From the NCBI RefSeq assembly GCF_015356865.1, contig NZ_JAAFZA010000001.1:3-64002 (forward strand): a stretch of DNA of 64,000 nt. The letters are read 5' to 3'. The DNA is from Catenulispora pinisilvae (GTDB lineage Bacteria > Actinomycetota > Actinomycetes > Streptomycetales > Catenulisporaceae). Numbering within the stretch: the first letter of the stretch is position 1; each line of letters starts with the position of its first letter. The position numbers and the translations under genes are program-made. Positions 40,739 through 50,568 of the stretch are shown here, one piece after another. The notes below the pieces were generated by a model. That model was not told the origin of the DNA. It saw nothing but the letters and a program-made list of their open reading frames with translations, and did no database searches.

Positions 40739-41503
40739 ATGGCAGCTGAGGGCAAGGTCGTGATGGTGACCGGCGGCGGCAGCGGGATCGGCCGGGCGAG
40801 CGCGGAGATGTTCGCGGCCCGCGGCGCGGCGGCGGTCGTGGTCGTGGACCGGACGGACACCGGGGAGAACTCGGGACCGGAGACGGTCGACCTGATCCGC
40901 AAGGCCGGCGGCACCGCGTTGTTCGTGCGCGCCGACGTGGCGGTGGAGGCCGAGATCGAGGCGGCGCTGGCCACGGCGCTCGCCGAGTTCGGCCGGCTGG
41001 ACGCGGCGGTGAACTGCGCCGGGGTGGCCGGGACCGGGGCCAAGATCGCCGACACCGAGCTGGCCGACTGGAACCGGATTCTGGGCGTCAACCTGACCGG
41101 CGTGTTCCTGTCCCTGAAGCATGAGATCCGGGCGATGCTGCCGAACAAGTCCGGGACGATCGTGAACATCGCCTCGGCGGCCGGGCTGGTGGCGGTGCCG
41201 TACCTGTCGCCGTACTGCTCGTCCAAGCACGGGGTGCTCGGGCTGACCAAGACCGCGGCGCGTGAGTACCGGAACTCCGGGCTGCGGATCAACGCGATCT
41301 GCCCCGGGGTGGTCGACACCCCGATGATCCGGAACTCGGCCGAGGAGCGGCCGGCGGTGAACATGCAGGCCCGGGAGAACACCGGGGGATTCGTGGGACA
41401 GCCGGAGCAGATCGCGGCGGCCGCGGTGTGGCTGTGCTCGGACGAGGCGTCGTTCGTCAACGGGGAGTCGATGGTCGTGGACGGCGGGACGATCACGCGG
41501 TAA
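40739..41503 (+). CDS. Short-chain dehydrogenase/reductase
   Basis: A 254-residue classical SDR. TGGGSGIG is at 11-18, NCAG near 93, catalytic Ser in IVNIASAAG and YCSSKHG as YxxxK; a Tyr-to-Cys shift is not present since Y lies in SPYCSSKH. The acidic residue VVDRTD at the end of strand 2 suggests NAD(H). A possible longer start is the ATG at 40703, which has GAGGCGG upstream and adds 12 residues; I prefer 40739 for its TACGGT box. It is divergent from the ECF41 gene. The stop lies inside a 16-nt duplication. Confidence 0.87.
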   Translation: MAAEGKVVMVTGGGSGIGRASAEMFAARGAAAVVVVDRTDTGENSGPETVDLIRKAGGTALFVRADVAVEAEIEAALATALAEFGRLDAAVNCAGVAGTGAKIADTELADWNRILGVNLTGVFLSLKHEIRAMLPNKSGTIVNIASAAGLVAVPYLSPYCSSKHGVLGLTKTAAREYRNSGLRINAICPGVVDTPMIRNSAEERPAVNMQARENTGGFVGQPEQIAAAAVWLCSDEASFVNGESMVVDGGTITR

Positions 41504-41522
41504 GGCGATCACGCGGTGAGGC
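41491..41522 (+). repeat. Tandem 16-nt duplication across the SDR stop codon
   Basis: GATCACGCGGTAAGGC (41491-41506, containing the TAA stop) is followed directly by GATCACGCGGTGAGGC (41507-41522), differing at one base. Confidence 0.85.
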
Positions 41523-41541
41523 GGGAGCCCGGCGCGGTGGG

Positions 41542-41547
41542 TAGCGT
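41542..41547 (+). promoter_or_regulatory. -10 box (TAGCGT) of the PHP gene
   Basis: TAGCGT ends six bases before the ATG at 41554, which favours this start over the GTG at 41548. Confidence 0.45.
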
Positions 41548-41553
41548 GTGGGC

Positions 41554-42423
41554 ATGCGCATAGACCTGCACGCCCACACCACCGCCTCCGACGGCACCTT
41601 CGAGCCGGCCGAGCTGGTCGGCATGGCCGAGGCGGCCGGCCTGAACGTGGTGGCGATCACCGACCATGACGGGACCTCCGGCTGGTCCGAGGCCCGCCGG
41701 GCGCTGCGGTACGGGCGCGAGGCCGGGGTCTGGTCGCACATCCAGACCGTGGTGCCCGGGGCCGAGATCTCGTGCAAGATCCACGGGATCGGTCTGCACA
41801 TGCTCGGGTACATGTTCGACCCCGAGAACCCGGACCTGGCCGCCGCGCTGGCCGAGATCCGCGAGTCGCGGACGCACCGGGCCGAGGCGATGGTCCAGAA
41901 GGCGCGCGAGCTGGGCGCGCTGATCACCTGGGAGCGGGTGCGGGAGATCGCCGGGGACGGCGTGGTGGGGCGTCCGCACGTGGCGTCGGCGCTCGTCGAG
42001 GCCGGCGTGGTGCCCTCGGTCGACGCCGCGTTCACCCCGGACTGGCTCGGTGAGGGCGGCCGGGCCCGGGTGGAGAAGCTGGACATGGACCCGATCCGGG
42101 CGATCACGCTGGTCAAGGCTGCGGGCGGGGTGACCGTGATGGCGCACCCGCTGGCCTGGCGGCGCGGCCCGGTGGTGTCGGAGGCGGACATCGCGGCGTT
42201 CGCCGAGGCCGGGATGACCGGCATCGAGATGAACCACCCCGACCACGGGCCGAAGGAGCGGGACCAGGTCCGCGCGCTGGCGAAGGAGCTGGGGCTGCTG
42301 ACCACCGGCTCGTCGGACTGGCACGGAGGGCGCAAGCCGACGATCCGGCTCGGCGAGGAGACCACGGAGCCGGAGGTCTACGAGGAGTTGGTGGCGCGGT
42401 CGAGTGGGACTCGGCCGTTCTGA
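41554..42423 (+). CDS. PHP-domain phosphoesterase (TrpH/RNase AM-like)
   Basis: A 289-residue metal-dependent phosphoesterase. The PHP metal-site motifs are DLHAHTTASDG (4-14), ITDHDGTSGW, PGAEISC, MAHPLAW and GSSDWHGG near the C-terminus. Relatives cleave 3',5'-nucleoside bisphosphates or trim RNA 5' ends. A full set of His/Asp ligands is visible, so it is probably active. It follows the SDR gene on the same strand but has its own TAGCGT box. Confidence 0.87.
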   Translation: MRIDLHAHTTASDGTFEPAELVGMAEAAGLNVVAITDHDGTSGWSEARRALRYGREAGVWSHIQTVVPGAEISCKIHGIGLHMLGYMFDPENPDLAAALAEIRESRTHRAEAMVQKARELGALITWERVREIAGDGVVGRPHVASALVEAGVVPSVDAAFTPDWLGEGGRARVEKLDMDPIRAITLVKAAGGVTVMAHPLAWRRGPVVSEADIAAFAEAGMTGIEMNHPDHGPKERDQVRALAKELGLLTTGSSDWHGGRKPTIRLGEETTEPEVYEELVARSSGTRPF

Positions 42424-42463
42424 TTCGGGGGTTCCGGGTTAGTGGCCCGGCAGCTGCCTTGAG

Positions 42464-43399
42464 TCAGCCGTTCTGGGCCCAGAAGTCGGCGAGCACCCGC
42501 GCGGTGACCGCCGGGTTCTCGGCGGCGGGGGAGTGCGCGGCGTCCTCGATCAGGACGAAGTCCGCGCCCAGGCGCGTGGCCATCTCCTTCTGGGCCTGGA
42601 CCGGCCACGCGTCGTCGCCCGCCCCGGCCGCGACCAGGATCGGCAGCCCGGCTGCGGCGAGTTCGGCGGTCCGGTCGGTGGCCGACAGGATGGCGGTGCC
42701 CATGCCGACCAGCATGCCGGTGTCGTTGTGCTCGAAGCGCCGTTGGAGGAAGTCGCGCACGCACTCGTCCGGGTGCCCAGGGGCGCCCTCGGCAGCGGCC
42801 ATCTTCTGCATCTCGGCCCAGATCTCGGCCGAGGTCATGAAGCTGGCGGCGGCCACCAGGAGCTTCGCCTGCTCGGCGGAGCGGCCCGGGATCGCGGCGG
42901 GGCCGGAGTCGAGGATCGCGAGGGTGCGGACGCGAGTCGGGTGGGCCAGGGCGTATTCGCGGGCCACGAGGCCGCCGAAGGAGTGGCCCATGATGTGGAT
43001 GCGGGCGGCGGCGTCGGCGCCCGTACTGGCGTTGGTGCCGGTGCCGGTGCCCGCGCTGGAGTCGGTGTGGCCGTCGGCGTCGCTGAGTTCGTCGACGACG
43101 TCGCCGAGGTCTGCGGCGAGCCGCGGGAGCGTGTAGGCCTCGGGATCCTCAGGGCCCGCCGACTCGTTCTGCCCCCGCTGGTCGATCGCGACGGCCTGGT
43201 ACCCGGCCGCCGCCAACGGTGCCAGCACCGCGATGAAGTCTTCCTTCGACCCGGTGTATCCGGGGACCAGTACCGCGATCCCTTGCCGCGTCACCCCCTC
43301 GGGCGGTGTGGCGCGCAGCGCGGCGAGCGGCCCGCCAGCGGTCGGCAGCTGGATCGCCTGGGTGTGGGGCGGCAGGTCGACGAAGGGCGGCGTGCTCAT
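42464..43399 (-). CDS. Alpha/beta-fold hydrolase
   Basis: A 311-residue soluble hydrolase. VLVPGYTGSKEDFIAVL carries the oxyanion loop, GHSFGG the nucleophile Ser (about 148), and IEDAAHSPAAENP the catalytic His; the acid is likely in AGAGDDAW. An Asp-Gly/Thr-Gly low-complexity stretch (TDSSAGTGTGTNASTG) interrupts the loop before the nucleophile. The substrate is unknown. The ATG at 43399 follows a TACTCT box by 7 nt. The gene is downstream of, and on the same strand as, the DEAD-box helicase gene, but a terminator separates the two. Confidence 0.85.
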   Translation of the reverse strand: MSTPPFVDLPPHTQAIQLPTAGGPLAALRATPPEGVTRQGIAVLVPGYTGSKEDFIAVLAPLAAAGYQAVAIDQRGQNESAGPEDPEAYTLPRLAADLGDVVDELSDADGHTDSSAGTGTGTNASTGADAAARIHIMGHSFGGLVAREYALAHPTRVRTLAILDSGPAAIPGRSAEQAKLLVAAASFMTSAEIWAEMQKMAAAEGAPGHPDECVRDFLQRRFEHNDTGMLVGMGTAILSATDRTAELAAAGLPILVAAGAGDDAWPVQAQKEMATRLGADFVLIEDAAHSPAAENPAVTARVLADFWAQNG

Positions 43400-43406
43400 G
43401 GGGATG

Positions 43407-43412
43407 AGAGTA
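43407..43412 (-). promoter_or_regulatory. -10 box (TACTCT) of the hydrolase gene
   Basis: On the minus strand TACTCT ends 7 nt before the ATG at 43399. Confidence 0.4.
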
Positions 43413-43478
43413 GTTGACGGTCTTCGGGCGTGGCTGAACGGCCCTTGATATCGGTGCCGGAAAACCGGCGCCGGAAAA

Positions 43479-43521
43479 GGCCGACGGCCCGAGCCTCGGT
43501 GGAGGTCTCGGGCCGTCGGCC
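43479..43521 (-). terminator. Rho-independent terminator of the DEAD-box helicase gene
   Basis: A perfect 15-bp stem (CTCGGGCCGTCGGCC on the minus strand) with a 13-base loop, followed by TTTT; it starts eight bases after the stop codon. Confidence 0.85.
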
Positions 43522-43528
43522 GGGGTGA

Positions 43529-45898
<2,370 letters not shown>

Positions 45899-45938
45899 GA
45901 TGTATGCCTCTTCTGTTGAGCGGCACTGCGCGAGGGGC

Positions 45939-45951
45939 TAGCACGGTGCTA
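45939..45951 (-). promoter_or_regulatory. Palindrome in the leader of the helicase gene
   Basis: TAGCAC-C-GTGCTA (minus strand), a 6+1+6 repeat about 40 nt before the ATC start, with a further TAGCAC copy nearby. Could be an operator or a leader hairpin. Confidence 0.4.
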
Positions 45952-46136
45952 TGTGTGCTATCTGCGTACGTGCTCGCGTCGACCCCAGTGATCAGACTTC
46001 TGGAGGAGCGAGCGACCTCGCGGCTTGGTGGGGATCCGCGGTGGATCCGGTCTGCCGCAGTGGGTCGGAGCCGATCGGGCCACCGACCGGGCATCCTGCT
46101 AGTCACAGACAGTGTACCCGACGGAAAAGACCTGAA

Positions 46137-46142
46137 TAAACT
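46137..46142 (+). promoter_or_regulatory. -10 box (TAAACT) of the ferritin-like gene
   Basis: TAAACT ends six bases before the ATG at 46149. Confidence 0.45.
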
Positions 46143-46148
46143 GCCCCT

Positions 46149-46838
46149 ATGACTTCTCCGGCGACAGCCATGTCCTACGAGGTAGCCCTCACCGACTTCC
46201 TGGGGCTGGTCGCCTACGGAGAGCTCACGGCCTTCGAGCGGCTGGCCGCCGACTCCGCCCTGGCCCCCACGCTCGACGGTAAAGCGCAGGTCGCGGGCAT
46301 GGCGGCGGCGGAGTTCGACCACTTCCGGCGGGTCCGGGACCGGCTGGCGGAGCTCGGCGCGGACCCGACCGAGGCGATGGTGCCGTTCGCCGGGCCGGTG
46401 GACGCCTTCCATGAGCACACCAAGCCGTCGGGGTGGCTGGAGTCGCTGGTCAAGGCCTATATCGGCGACACGCTCACCGCGGATTTCTATCGCGAGGCGG
46501 CGCGGCACCTGGACCCGGCCTCGCGCGCCGTGGTCGAGGGCGTGCTGGAGGATCTGGGACACAGCGCGTTCGTCGTGGAGCACGTGCGGGCGGCCATCGA
46601 CGCGGACCCGAAGATCGCCGGGCGGCTGGCGTTGTGGGGCCGCCGGATCATGGGCGAGGCGCTGACGCAGGCGCAGCACATCGCGGCCCGGCGCGCGGCG
46701 CTCGCGGCGCTGCTGGCCGGGATGCTGGCCGCGCCGGACTGCGACACCACGGTCGACCTGGCCGAGGTCGGGAAGATGCTGACCCGGCTGACCGAGGCGC
46801 ACGGGGCGCGGATGGCGACGCTCGGACTCAGTGCTTGA
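46149..46838 (+). CDS. Ferritin-like helical-bundle protein (MiaE-type fold)
   Basis: A 229-residue helical protein. Several Glu/His-bearing helices (FLGLVAYGELTAFERLAADS, MAAAEFDHFRRVRDRLAE, YREAARHLDP, LGHSAFVVEHV) fit the carboxylate-bridged di-iron ferritin-like fold of the tRNA hydroxylase-like family that in actinobacteria sits beside the DEAD-box helicase. Di-iron ligands are plausible from E-x-x-H spacings (EFDH) but the reaction is unknown. Start ATG is six bases after TAAACT; MSY seven codons later is an alternative. Its stop begins a 14-nt tandem array. Divergent from the helicase. Confidence 0.75.
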   Translation: MTSPATAMSYEVALTDFLGLVAYGELTAFERLAADSALAPTLDGKAQVAGMAAAEFDHFRRVRDRLAELGADPTEAMVPFAGPVDAFHEHTKPSGWLESLVKAYIGDTLTADFYREAARHLDPASRAVVEGVLEDLGHSAFVVEHVRAAIDADPKIAGRLALWGRRIMGEALTQAQHIAARRAALAALLAGMLAAPDCDTTVDLAEVGKMLTRLTEAHGARMATLGLSA

Positions 46839-46874
46839 GGTTCAGGGCTTGAGACTCAGGGCTTGAGGCTCGGT
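46833..46874 (+). repeat. Three tandem 14-nt units over the stop of the ferritin-like gene
   Basis: Units GCTTGAGGTTCAGG (46833-46846), GCTTGAGACTCAGG (46847-46860) and GCTTGAGGCTCGGT (46861-46874); the TGA stop (46836-46838) is in the first. Looser copies of the motif (ACTTGAGGTCGG, ATTTGAGGTTCAG) reappear before 46990. The rest of 46875-47083 holds no recognisable feature. Confidence 0.8.
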
Positions 46875-47083
46875 ACTCGCGGCCCTGCTGCCCAAGGGTT
46901 GGCGCTTCGGCGTCAGCGTTCGAGGCCGGCACTTCTCGAGGCTGGGTAATTGGGGCCGGAGTACTTGAGGTCGGAATTTGAGGTTCAGCGCGCGCGGTCC
47001 GAAGGCCGCGGCCCGGCGGCCGCGTCGGCGAGTCGGCGCGTGAAAAACGCCGCTCGGGGGAGCGGCGTGTCCGATCGGCGGGT

Positions 47084-47350
47084 TCAGGAGTCCTCGCCCC
47101 TGGTCCGCTGCCAACTGGTGATGGCCATGACCAGCAGGGCGGCCAGGGCGACGCCGAGCAGGGTGGCCACGAAGGTGTGCCCGTTGCCGAGGATCGCGTG
47201 GATGATGGATCCGCCGCCGACGGCCCCGATCACGCCGACCACCGTCGTCATCCAGGTCGCCATCGGGCTGCCTTTCTTGACGACGGCGCGGCCCAGGGCG
47301 CCGATGCCCAGCCCCAGGGCCGCCAGCCAGAGCAGTGTGAAAAAGGACAT
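47084..47350 (-). CDS. GlsB/YeaQ/YmgE-family stress membrane protein
   Basis: An 88-residue inner-membrane protein with three helices: FFTLLWLAALGLGIGALGRA, ATWMTTVVGVIGAVGGGSII and FVATLLGVALAALLVMAI. The Gly-zipper helices and size match the transglycosylase-associated family, which is linked with envelope stress, although its biochemical role is unknown. A basic loop (VVKKGSP) separates helices 1 and 2, and the C-terminus is short and charged. AAAAGGGA lies before the ATG at 47350. Confidence 0.85.
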   Translation of the reverse strand: MSFFTLLWLAALGLGIGALGRAVVKKGSPMATWMTTVVGVIGAVGGGSIIHAILGNGHTFVATLLGVALAALLVMAITSWQRTRGEDS

Positions 47351-47387
47351 GCGTCCCTTTTACCCCACTGTCAACTCCCGAATCGGG

Positions 47388-47612
47388 TCAGATCGCCCCG
47401 AAACCGACCTTGCGTCCGGTCGGCTCGCCCAGCTCGACATAGGCGATCTTCTCGCCCGGCACCAGGACCTTGCGGTCCTTGTCGTCGGTCAGGGCCAGCA
47501 CGCCGCCGTCCTTGAGCGCGGCGGCCACCGCCGCCTCCACTTCTTCGGCGGACAGGTTGGACTCCAGGTTCAGCTCACGGGCCGTGTGCTGGATGCCGAT
47601 CTTGATTTCCAC
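47388..47612 (-). CDS. DUF3107 protein
   Basis: A 74-residue actinobacterial protein (VEIKIGIQHTARELNLES and NLSAEEVEAAVAAALKDGGV, ending RKVLVPGEKIAYVELGEP). The GTG start at 47612 is seven bases after AAGGA. Its length and the adjacency to a TetR gene, moeZ and the helicase are conserved in many actinobacteria; function unknown. It looks ATP-binding-loop-free, so a structural or regulatory partner is likely. Confidence 0.85.
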   Translation of the reverse strand: MEIKIGIQHTARELNLESNLSAEEVEAAVAAALKDGGVLALTDDKDRKVLVPGEKIAYVELGEPTGRKVGFGAI

Positions 47613-47698
47613 GAAGGCTTCCTTAGGTGCTCGAGTGCTCGTAGCGGCCATGCCGGGGATCGGCGAGTGTTCGCCGATGGTCCAAGCGTGCCAGCTAT

Positions 47699-48349
47699 CT
47701 AGACAGAATCCTTGCGCGGGAAGTTCCCGATACCGCGCCACGCCAGCTGCGACACGATCCGCGCCGCGGCGTCCCGGGGGATCCGGCCGCCCTCGCTGGA
47801 GAGCCAGTACCGGGCGGTGACGTGCGCGATCCCGGTCAGCCCGACGGCCAGCAGCATCGATTCCTCGTCCGACAGGCCGGTGTCGGTGGCGATGACGTCG
47901 CGGATCGCCTCGGCGCACTCCTGGGTGACGCGGTGGGTGCGCTCGCGGACCGCGGCCTCGTTGTTCAGGTCCGACTCGAAGACCAGCCGGAAGGCGCCGC
48001 TCTCGTGCTCGACGTAGTCGAAGTAGGCGCCGATGGTGGCCGCCACCCGCAGTTTGTTGTCGCTGGTGGAGTCCAGGGCCCCGCGCACCTGCGAGACCAG
48101 CGCGTCGCAGTGCTTGTCCAGCAGCGCCAGGTAGAGCTCGAGCTTGCCCGGGAAGTGCTGGTAGAGCACCGGCTTGCTGACCCCGGCGCGTTCGGCGATG
48201 TCGTCCATCGCGGCGGCGTGGTAGCCCTGCGCGACGAAGACCTCTTCCGCGGCGCCCAGGAGTTGGTTGCGGCGGGCGCTCCGAGGCAGCCTGGCGGACC
48301 GTTGCCGGGACGGGCCGGTGTCCGCGTAGGCGGCGTCGGTAGTGGTCAT
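47699..48349 (-). CDS. TetR/AcrR-family regulator
   Basis: A 216-residue regulator. HTH at about 48-68 (MDDIAERAGVSKPVLYQHFP) after an N-terminal helix (LLGAAEEVFVAQGYHAAAM). The C-terminal helices (DYVEHESGAFRLVFESDL) resemble the conserved TetR that accompanies DUF3107 and moeZ in actinobacteria. The ATG at 48349 is supported by a TAGACT box exactly 7 nt upstream. Target genes unknown; it lies divergent to moeZ and upstream of DUF3107 on the same strand, so an operon with it is likely. Confidence 0.88.
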   Translation of the reverse strand: MTTTDAAYADTGPSRQRSARLPRSARRNQLLGAAEEVFVAQGYHAAAMDDIAERAGVSKPVLYQHFPGKLELYLALLDKHCDALVSQVRGALDSTSDNKLRVAATIGAYFDYVEHESGAFRLVFESDLNNEAAVRERTHRVTQECAEAIRDVIATDTGLSDEESMLLAVGLTGIAHVTARYWLSSEGGRIPRDAAARIVSQLAWRGIGNFPRKDSV

Positions 48350-48356
48350 GGTCAGC

Positions 48357-48362
48357 AGTCTA
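48357..48362 (-). promoter_or_regulatory. -10 box (TAGACT) of the TetR gene
   Basis: On the minus strand TAGACT ends 7 nt before the ATG at 48349. Confidence 0.45.
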
Positions 48363-48576
48363 CGCGCGAGTAGGTTGTTTCAGCCCGGACGGTCGCGGAT
48401 CGGGCGTTCGCGGGGCGCGCGACGGGGAGGCGCAGGTCTGGGTACCGGCCGATGCGGTCCGGCCGCGGTCTCGGAAAGTGGACGACGGGCCCGGGAATCG
48501 GGCCGGGCATGCGACGGTTGTCGTTGAATGCCGCGGATTACCCCCAGGCGCCTCGAAGACTTCTCTGGGAGATGTT

Positions 48577-49758
48577 GTGAGCAACCTACCCCCGCTGGTC
48601 GAGCCGGCCGCGGAACTGACCGTGGAAGAGGTGCGCCGCTATTCGCGCCACCTGATCATCCCCGACGTCGGCATGGACGGCCAGAAGCGGCTGAAGAACG
48701 CCAAGGTGCTGTGCGTCGGCGCCGGCGGCCTGGGCTCCCCGACGCTGCTGTACCTGGCCGCGGCCGGCGTGGGCACGCTGGGCATCGTCGAGTTCGACGT
48801 CGTCGACGAGTCCAACCTCCAGCGCCAGGTCATCCACGGGCAGAGCGACATCGGCCGCTCCAAGGCCGAGTCCGCCCGCGACTCGATCAAGGAGATCAAC
48901 CCGCTGGTGCAGGTAAACCTGCACGAGGAGCGGTTGGACTCCACGAACGTGATGGAGCTGTTCGCGCAGTACGACCTGATCGTCGACGGCACGGACAACT
49001 TCGCGACCCGCTACCTGGTCAACGACGCCTGCGTGCTGCTGAACAAGCCGTACGTCTGGGGCTCGATCTACCGGTTCGACGGCCAGGCCTCGGTCTTCTG
49101 GTCCGAGTACGGCCCCTGCTACCGCTGCCTGTACCCCGAGCCCCCGCCGCCGGGCATGGTCCCCAGCTGCGCCGAGGGCGGCGTGCTGGGCGTGCTGTGC
49201 GCCTCGATCGGCTCGATCCAGGTCACCGAGGCCATCAAGTTGCTGACCGGCATCGGCGAACCGCTGGTCGGCCGCCTGATGATCTACGACGCCCTGGAGA
49301 TGACCTACCGCCAGGTCAAGGTCCGCAAGGACCCGGACTGCGCGATCTGCGGCGACCACCCGACCGTCACCGAGCTGATCGACTACGAGGCCTTCTGCGG
49401 CGCCATCTCCGAGGAGGCGGCCGACGCGGCGATGGACTCGACGATCACCGTGACGCAGCTCAAGGAGTGGCTGGACACCGACGAGAAGATCCAGCTGATC
49501 GACGTCCGCGAGCCGAACGAGTACGAGATCGTCAACATCCCCGGCTCCACCCTGATCCCCAAGGGCGAGTTCCTGATGGGCGGCGCCCTGGAGAAGCTGG
49601 ACCCGACCAAGCGCATCGTCCTGCACTGCAAGAGCGGCGTCCGCTCGGCCGAGGCCCTGGCCGTGGTGCACGCGGCCGGGTACAAGGACGCGGTGCACGT
49701 CGGCGGCGGGGTGCTGGCTTGGGTGAACCAGATCGAGCCGGAGAAGCCGACGTACTAG
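48577..49758 (+). CDS. moeZ: Adenylyltransferase/sulfurtransferase MoeZ (MoeB-rhodanese fusion)
   Basis: A 393-residue enzyme that adenylates and thiolates ubiquitin-like sulfur carriers (CysO, MoaD) for cysteine and molybdopterin synthesis. The E1-like half has the nucleotide motif GAGGLGSP (48-55), R-Q around 83-84, VDGTDNF (137-142) and two zinc Cys pairs, C181/C184 (CYRC) and C255/C258 (CAIC). The rhodanese half has active-site C351 (LHCKSGVRS). Start GTG at 48577 has GGGAG five bases upstream; the longer frame from 48478 lacks a site. An 8-17 bp terminator follows. Divergent from tetR. Confidence 0.94.
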   Translation: MSNLPPLVEPAAELTVEEVRRYSRHLIIPDVGMDGQKRLKNAKVLCVGAGGLGSPTLLYLAAAGVGTLGIVEFDVVDESNLQRQVIHGQSDIGRSKAESARDSIKEINPLVQVNLHEERLDSTNVMELFAQYDLIVDGTDNFATRYLVNDACVLLNKPYVWGSIYRFDGQASVFWSEYGPCYRCLYPEPPPPGMVPSCAEGGVLGVLCASIGSIQVTEAIKLLTGIGEPLVGRLMIYDALEMTYRQVKVRKDPDCAICGDHPTVTELIDYEAFCGAISEEAADAAMDSTITVTQLKEWLDTDEKIQLIDVREPNEYEIVNIPGSTLIPKGEFLMGGALEKLDPTKRIVLHCKSGVRSAEALAVVHAAGYKDAVHVGGGVLAWVNQIEPEKPTY

Positions 49759-49777
49759 TAGTCGCTTGTAGTCGCTA
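49758..49777 (+). repeat. Tandem 10-nt duplication at the moeZ stop codon
   Basis: GTAGTCGCTT (49758-49767) and GTAGTCGCTA (49768-49777) overlap the last base of the moeZ TAG stop (49756-49758). Confidence 0.7.
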
Positions 49778-49786
49778 TTTTGAGTG

Positions 49787-49826
49787 AATCCGACCGCTGC
49801 CCCACGCTTGGGGCGGCGGTCGGATT
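49787..49826 (+). terminator. Terminator after moeZ
   Basis: A 17-bp stem with one wobble (AATCCGACCGCTGCCCC / GGGGCGGCGGTCGGATT), a six-base loop and a TTGTTTGT tail. It lies in the spacer before the DUF3800-like gene. Confidence 0.85.
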
Positions 49827-49839
49827 GTTTGTGGGTCAA

Positions 49840-49845
49840 TACGCT
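49840..49845 (+). promoter_or_regulatory. -10 box (TACGCT) of the DUF3800-like gene
   Basis: TACGCT ends 7 nt before the GTG at 49853, identifying that GTG as the start instead of the ATG at 49784 in the moeZ terminator. Confidence 0.45.
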
Positions 49846-49852
49846 GATCGGC

Positions 49853-50425
49853 GTGGTGCTGACCGCTTATGTGGATGAGAGTATGCGCAGGCGTCGGGGC
49901 GAGGCTGCCTGTGTCTACACACTGGTCGCGGTTCTCGTGGCAGACGACCAGTTAGACGACGTTCGTGAAGCCCTTCGAAGGCTGCGTTACGGAAAGACGC
50001 AGATCATCCATTGGCACGCGGAATCGGATCGGCGCTTGCCGGTCATCGCCGGCGCGATCGCGGAGCTGCCGATAGACGGGGTGGTCACAGTCCTCATGCA
50101 TCGGCCGGAGATCTCCGCCGAACGGGCGCGCCGGCTCTGTCTGTCGGTACTTCTGGCTGAACTGCGCCGACTGGCTGTGGACCGAGTTCTGTTCGAGTCG
50201 CGTCAGGCCCAGGATGTGAACGACTTGCGGGTGATCCGGTCGTGGCGCCGGTATGGCAGGGAGGGGGCGCAGGTTCGAGTCGACTTCTTGCGCAAGAGCG
50301 AGGAACCCGCGTTGTGGCTCGCTGATTGTGTCGCCGGGGCGTTCATGTGGTGGCTGAACGGTACGTGTGATCGCTGGTCGGCGATCGCCGACAGCTGCCG
50401 CGTCGTCGAGGTGGAAGAGCCGTGA
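49853..50425 (+). CDS. DUF3800-like protein (RNase H-fold, YVDES motif)
   Basis: A 190-residue protein. The opening VVLTAYVDESMRRRRGEA matches the Y-x-D-E-S motif of DUF3800, an RNase H-like family often found in genomic islands and mobile regions. Conserved-looking residues later are IIHWHAESDRRLPVI, VLFESRQAQDVND and ALWLADCVAGAFMWWLNG, the last with an Asp-x-x-A that could complete a metal site. The G-C composition is lower than its neighbours by eye, compatible with recent acquisition. GTG start supported by a TACGCT box. Confidence 0.7.
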   Translation: MVLTAYVDESMRRRRGEAACVYTLVAVLVADDQLDDVREALRRLRYGKTQIIHWHAESDRRLPVIAGAIAELPIDGVVTVLMHRPEISAERARRLCLSVLLAELRRLAVDRVLFESRQAQDVNDLRVIRSWRRYGREGAQVRVDFLRKSEEPALWLADCVAGAFMWWLNGTCDRWSAIADSCRVVEVEEP

Positions 50426-50432
50426 ACGACGC

Positions 50433-50473
50433 GAGGCAGGGCTCCCGACTTCCGTCTGGGGGTTCCCTGCCTC
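50433..50473. terminator. Hairpin between convergent DUF3800-like and flippase genes
   Basis: GAGGCAGGG (50433-50441) and CCCTGCCTC (50465-50473) form a perfect 9-bp stem with a 23-base loop. Confidence 0.5.
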
Positions 50474-50568
50474 ACTTCCGGCCCTTCGTGGGCGCGGCTG
50501 GTTCAACCAGGCCAGTATGCCCGCTTCCGTCCCCGCGCCTCAACCCGAATCCCACCATCGGGTGAGGG

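Noticed and set aside
46875-47083. Possible small gene between the ferritin-like and GlsB-like genes
   Set aside because: Only decayed repeat units are visible and no frame looks coding.
49784-49852. ATG start at 49784 for the DUF3800-like gene
   Set aside because: It lies within the moeZ terminator; GTG 49853 follows a TACGCT box and begins at the family motif.
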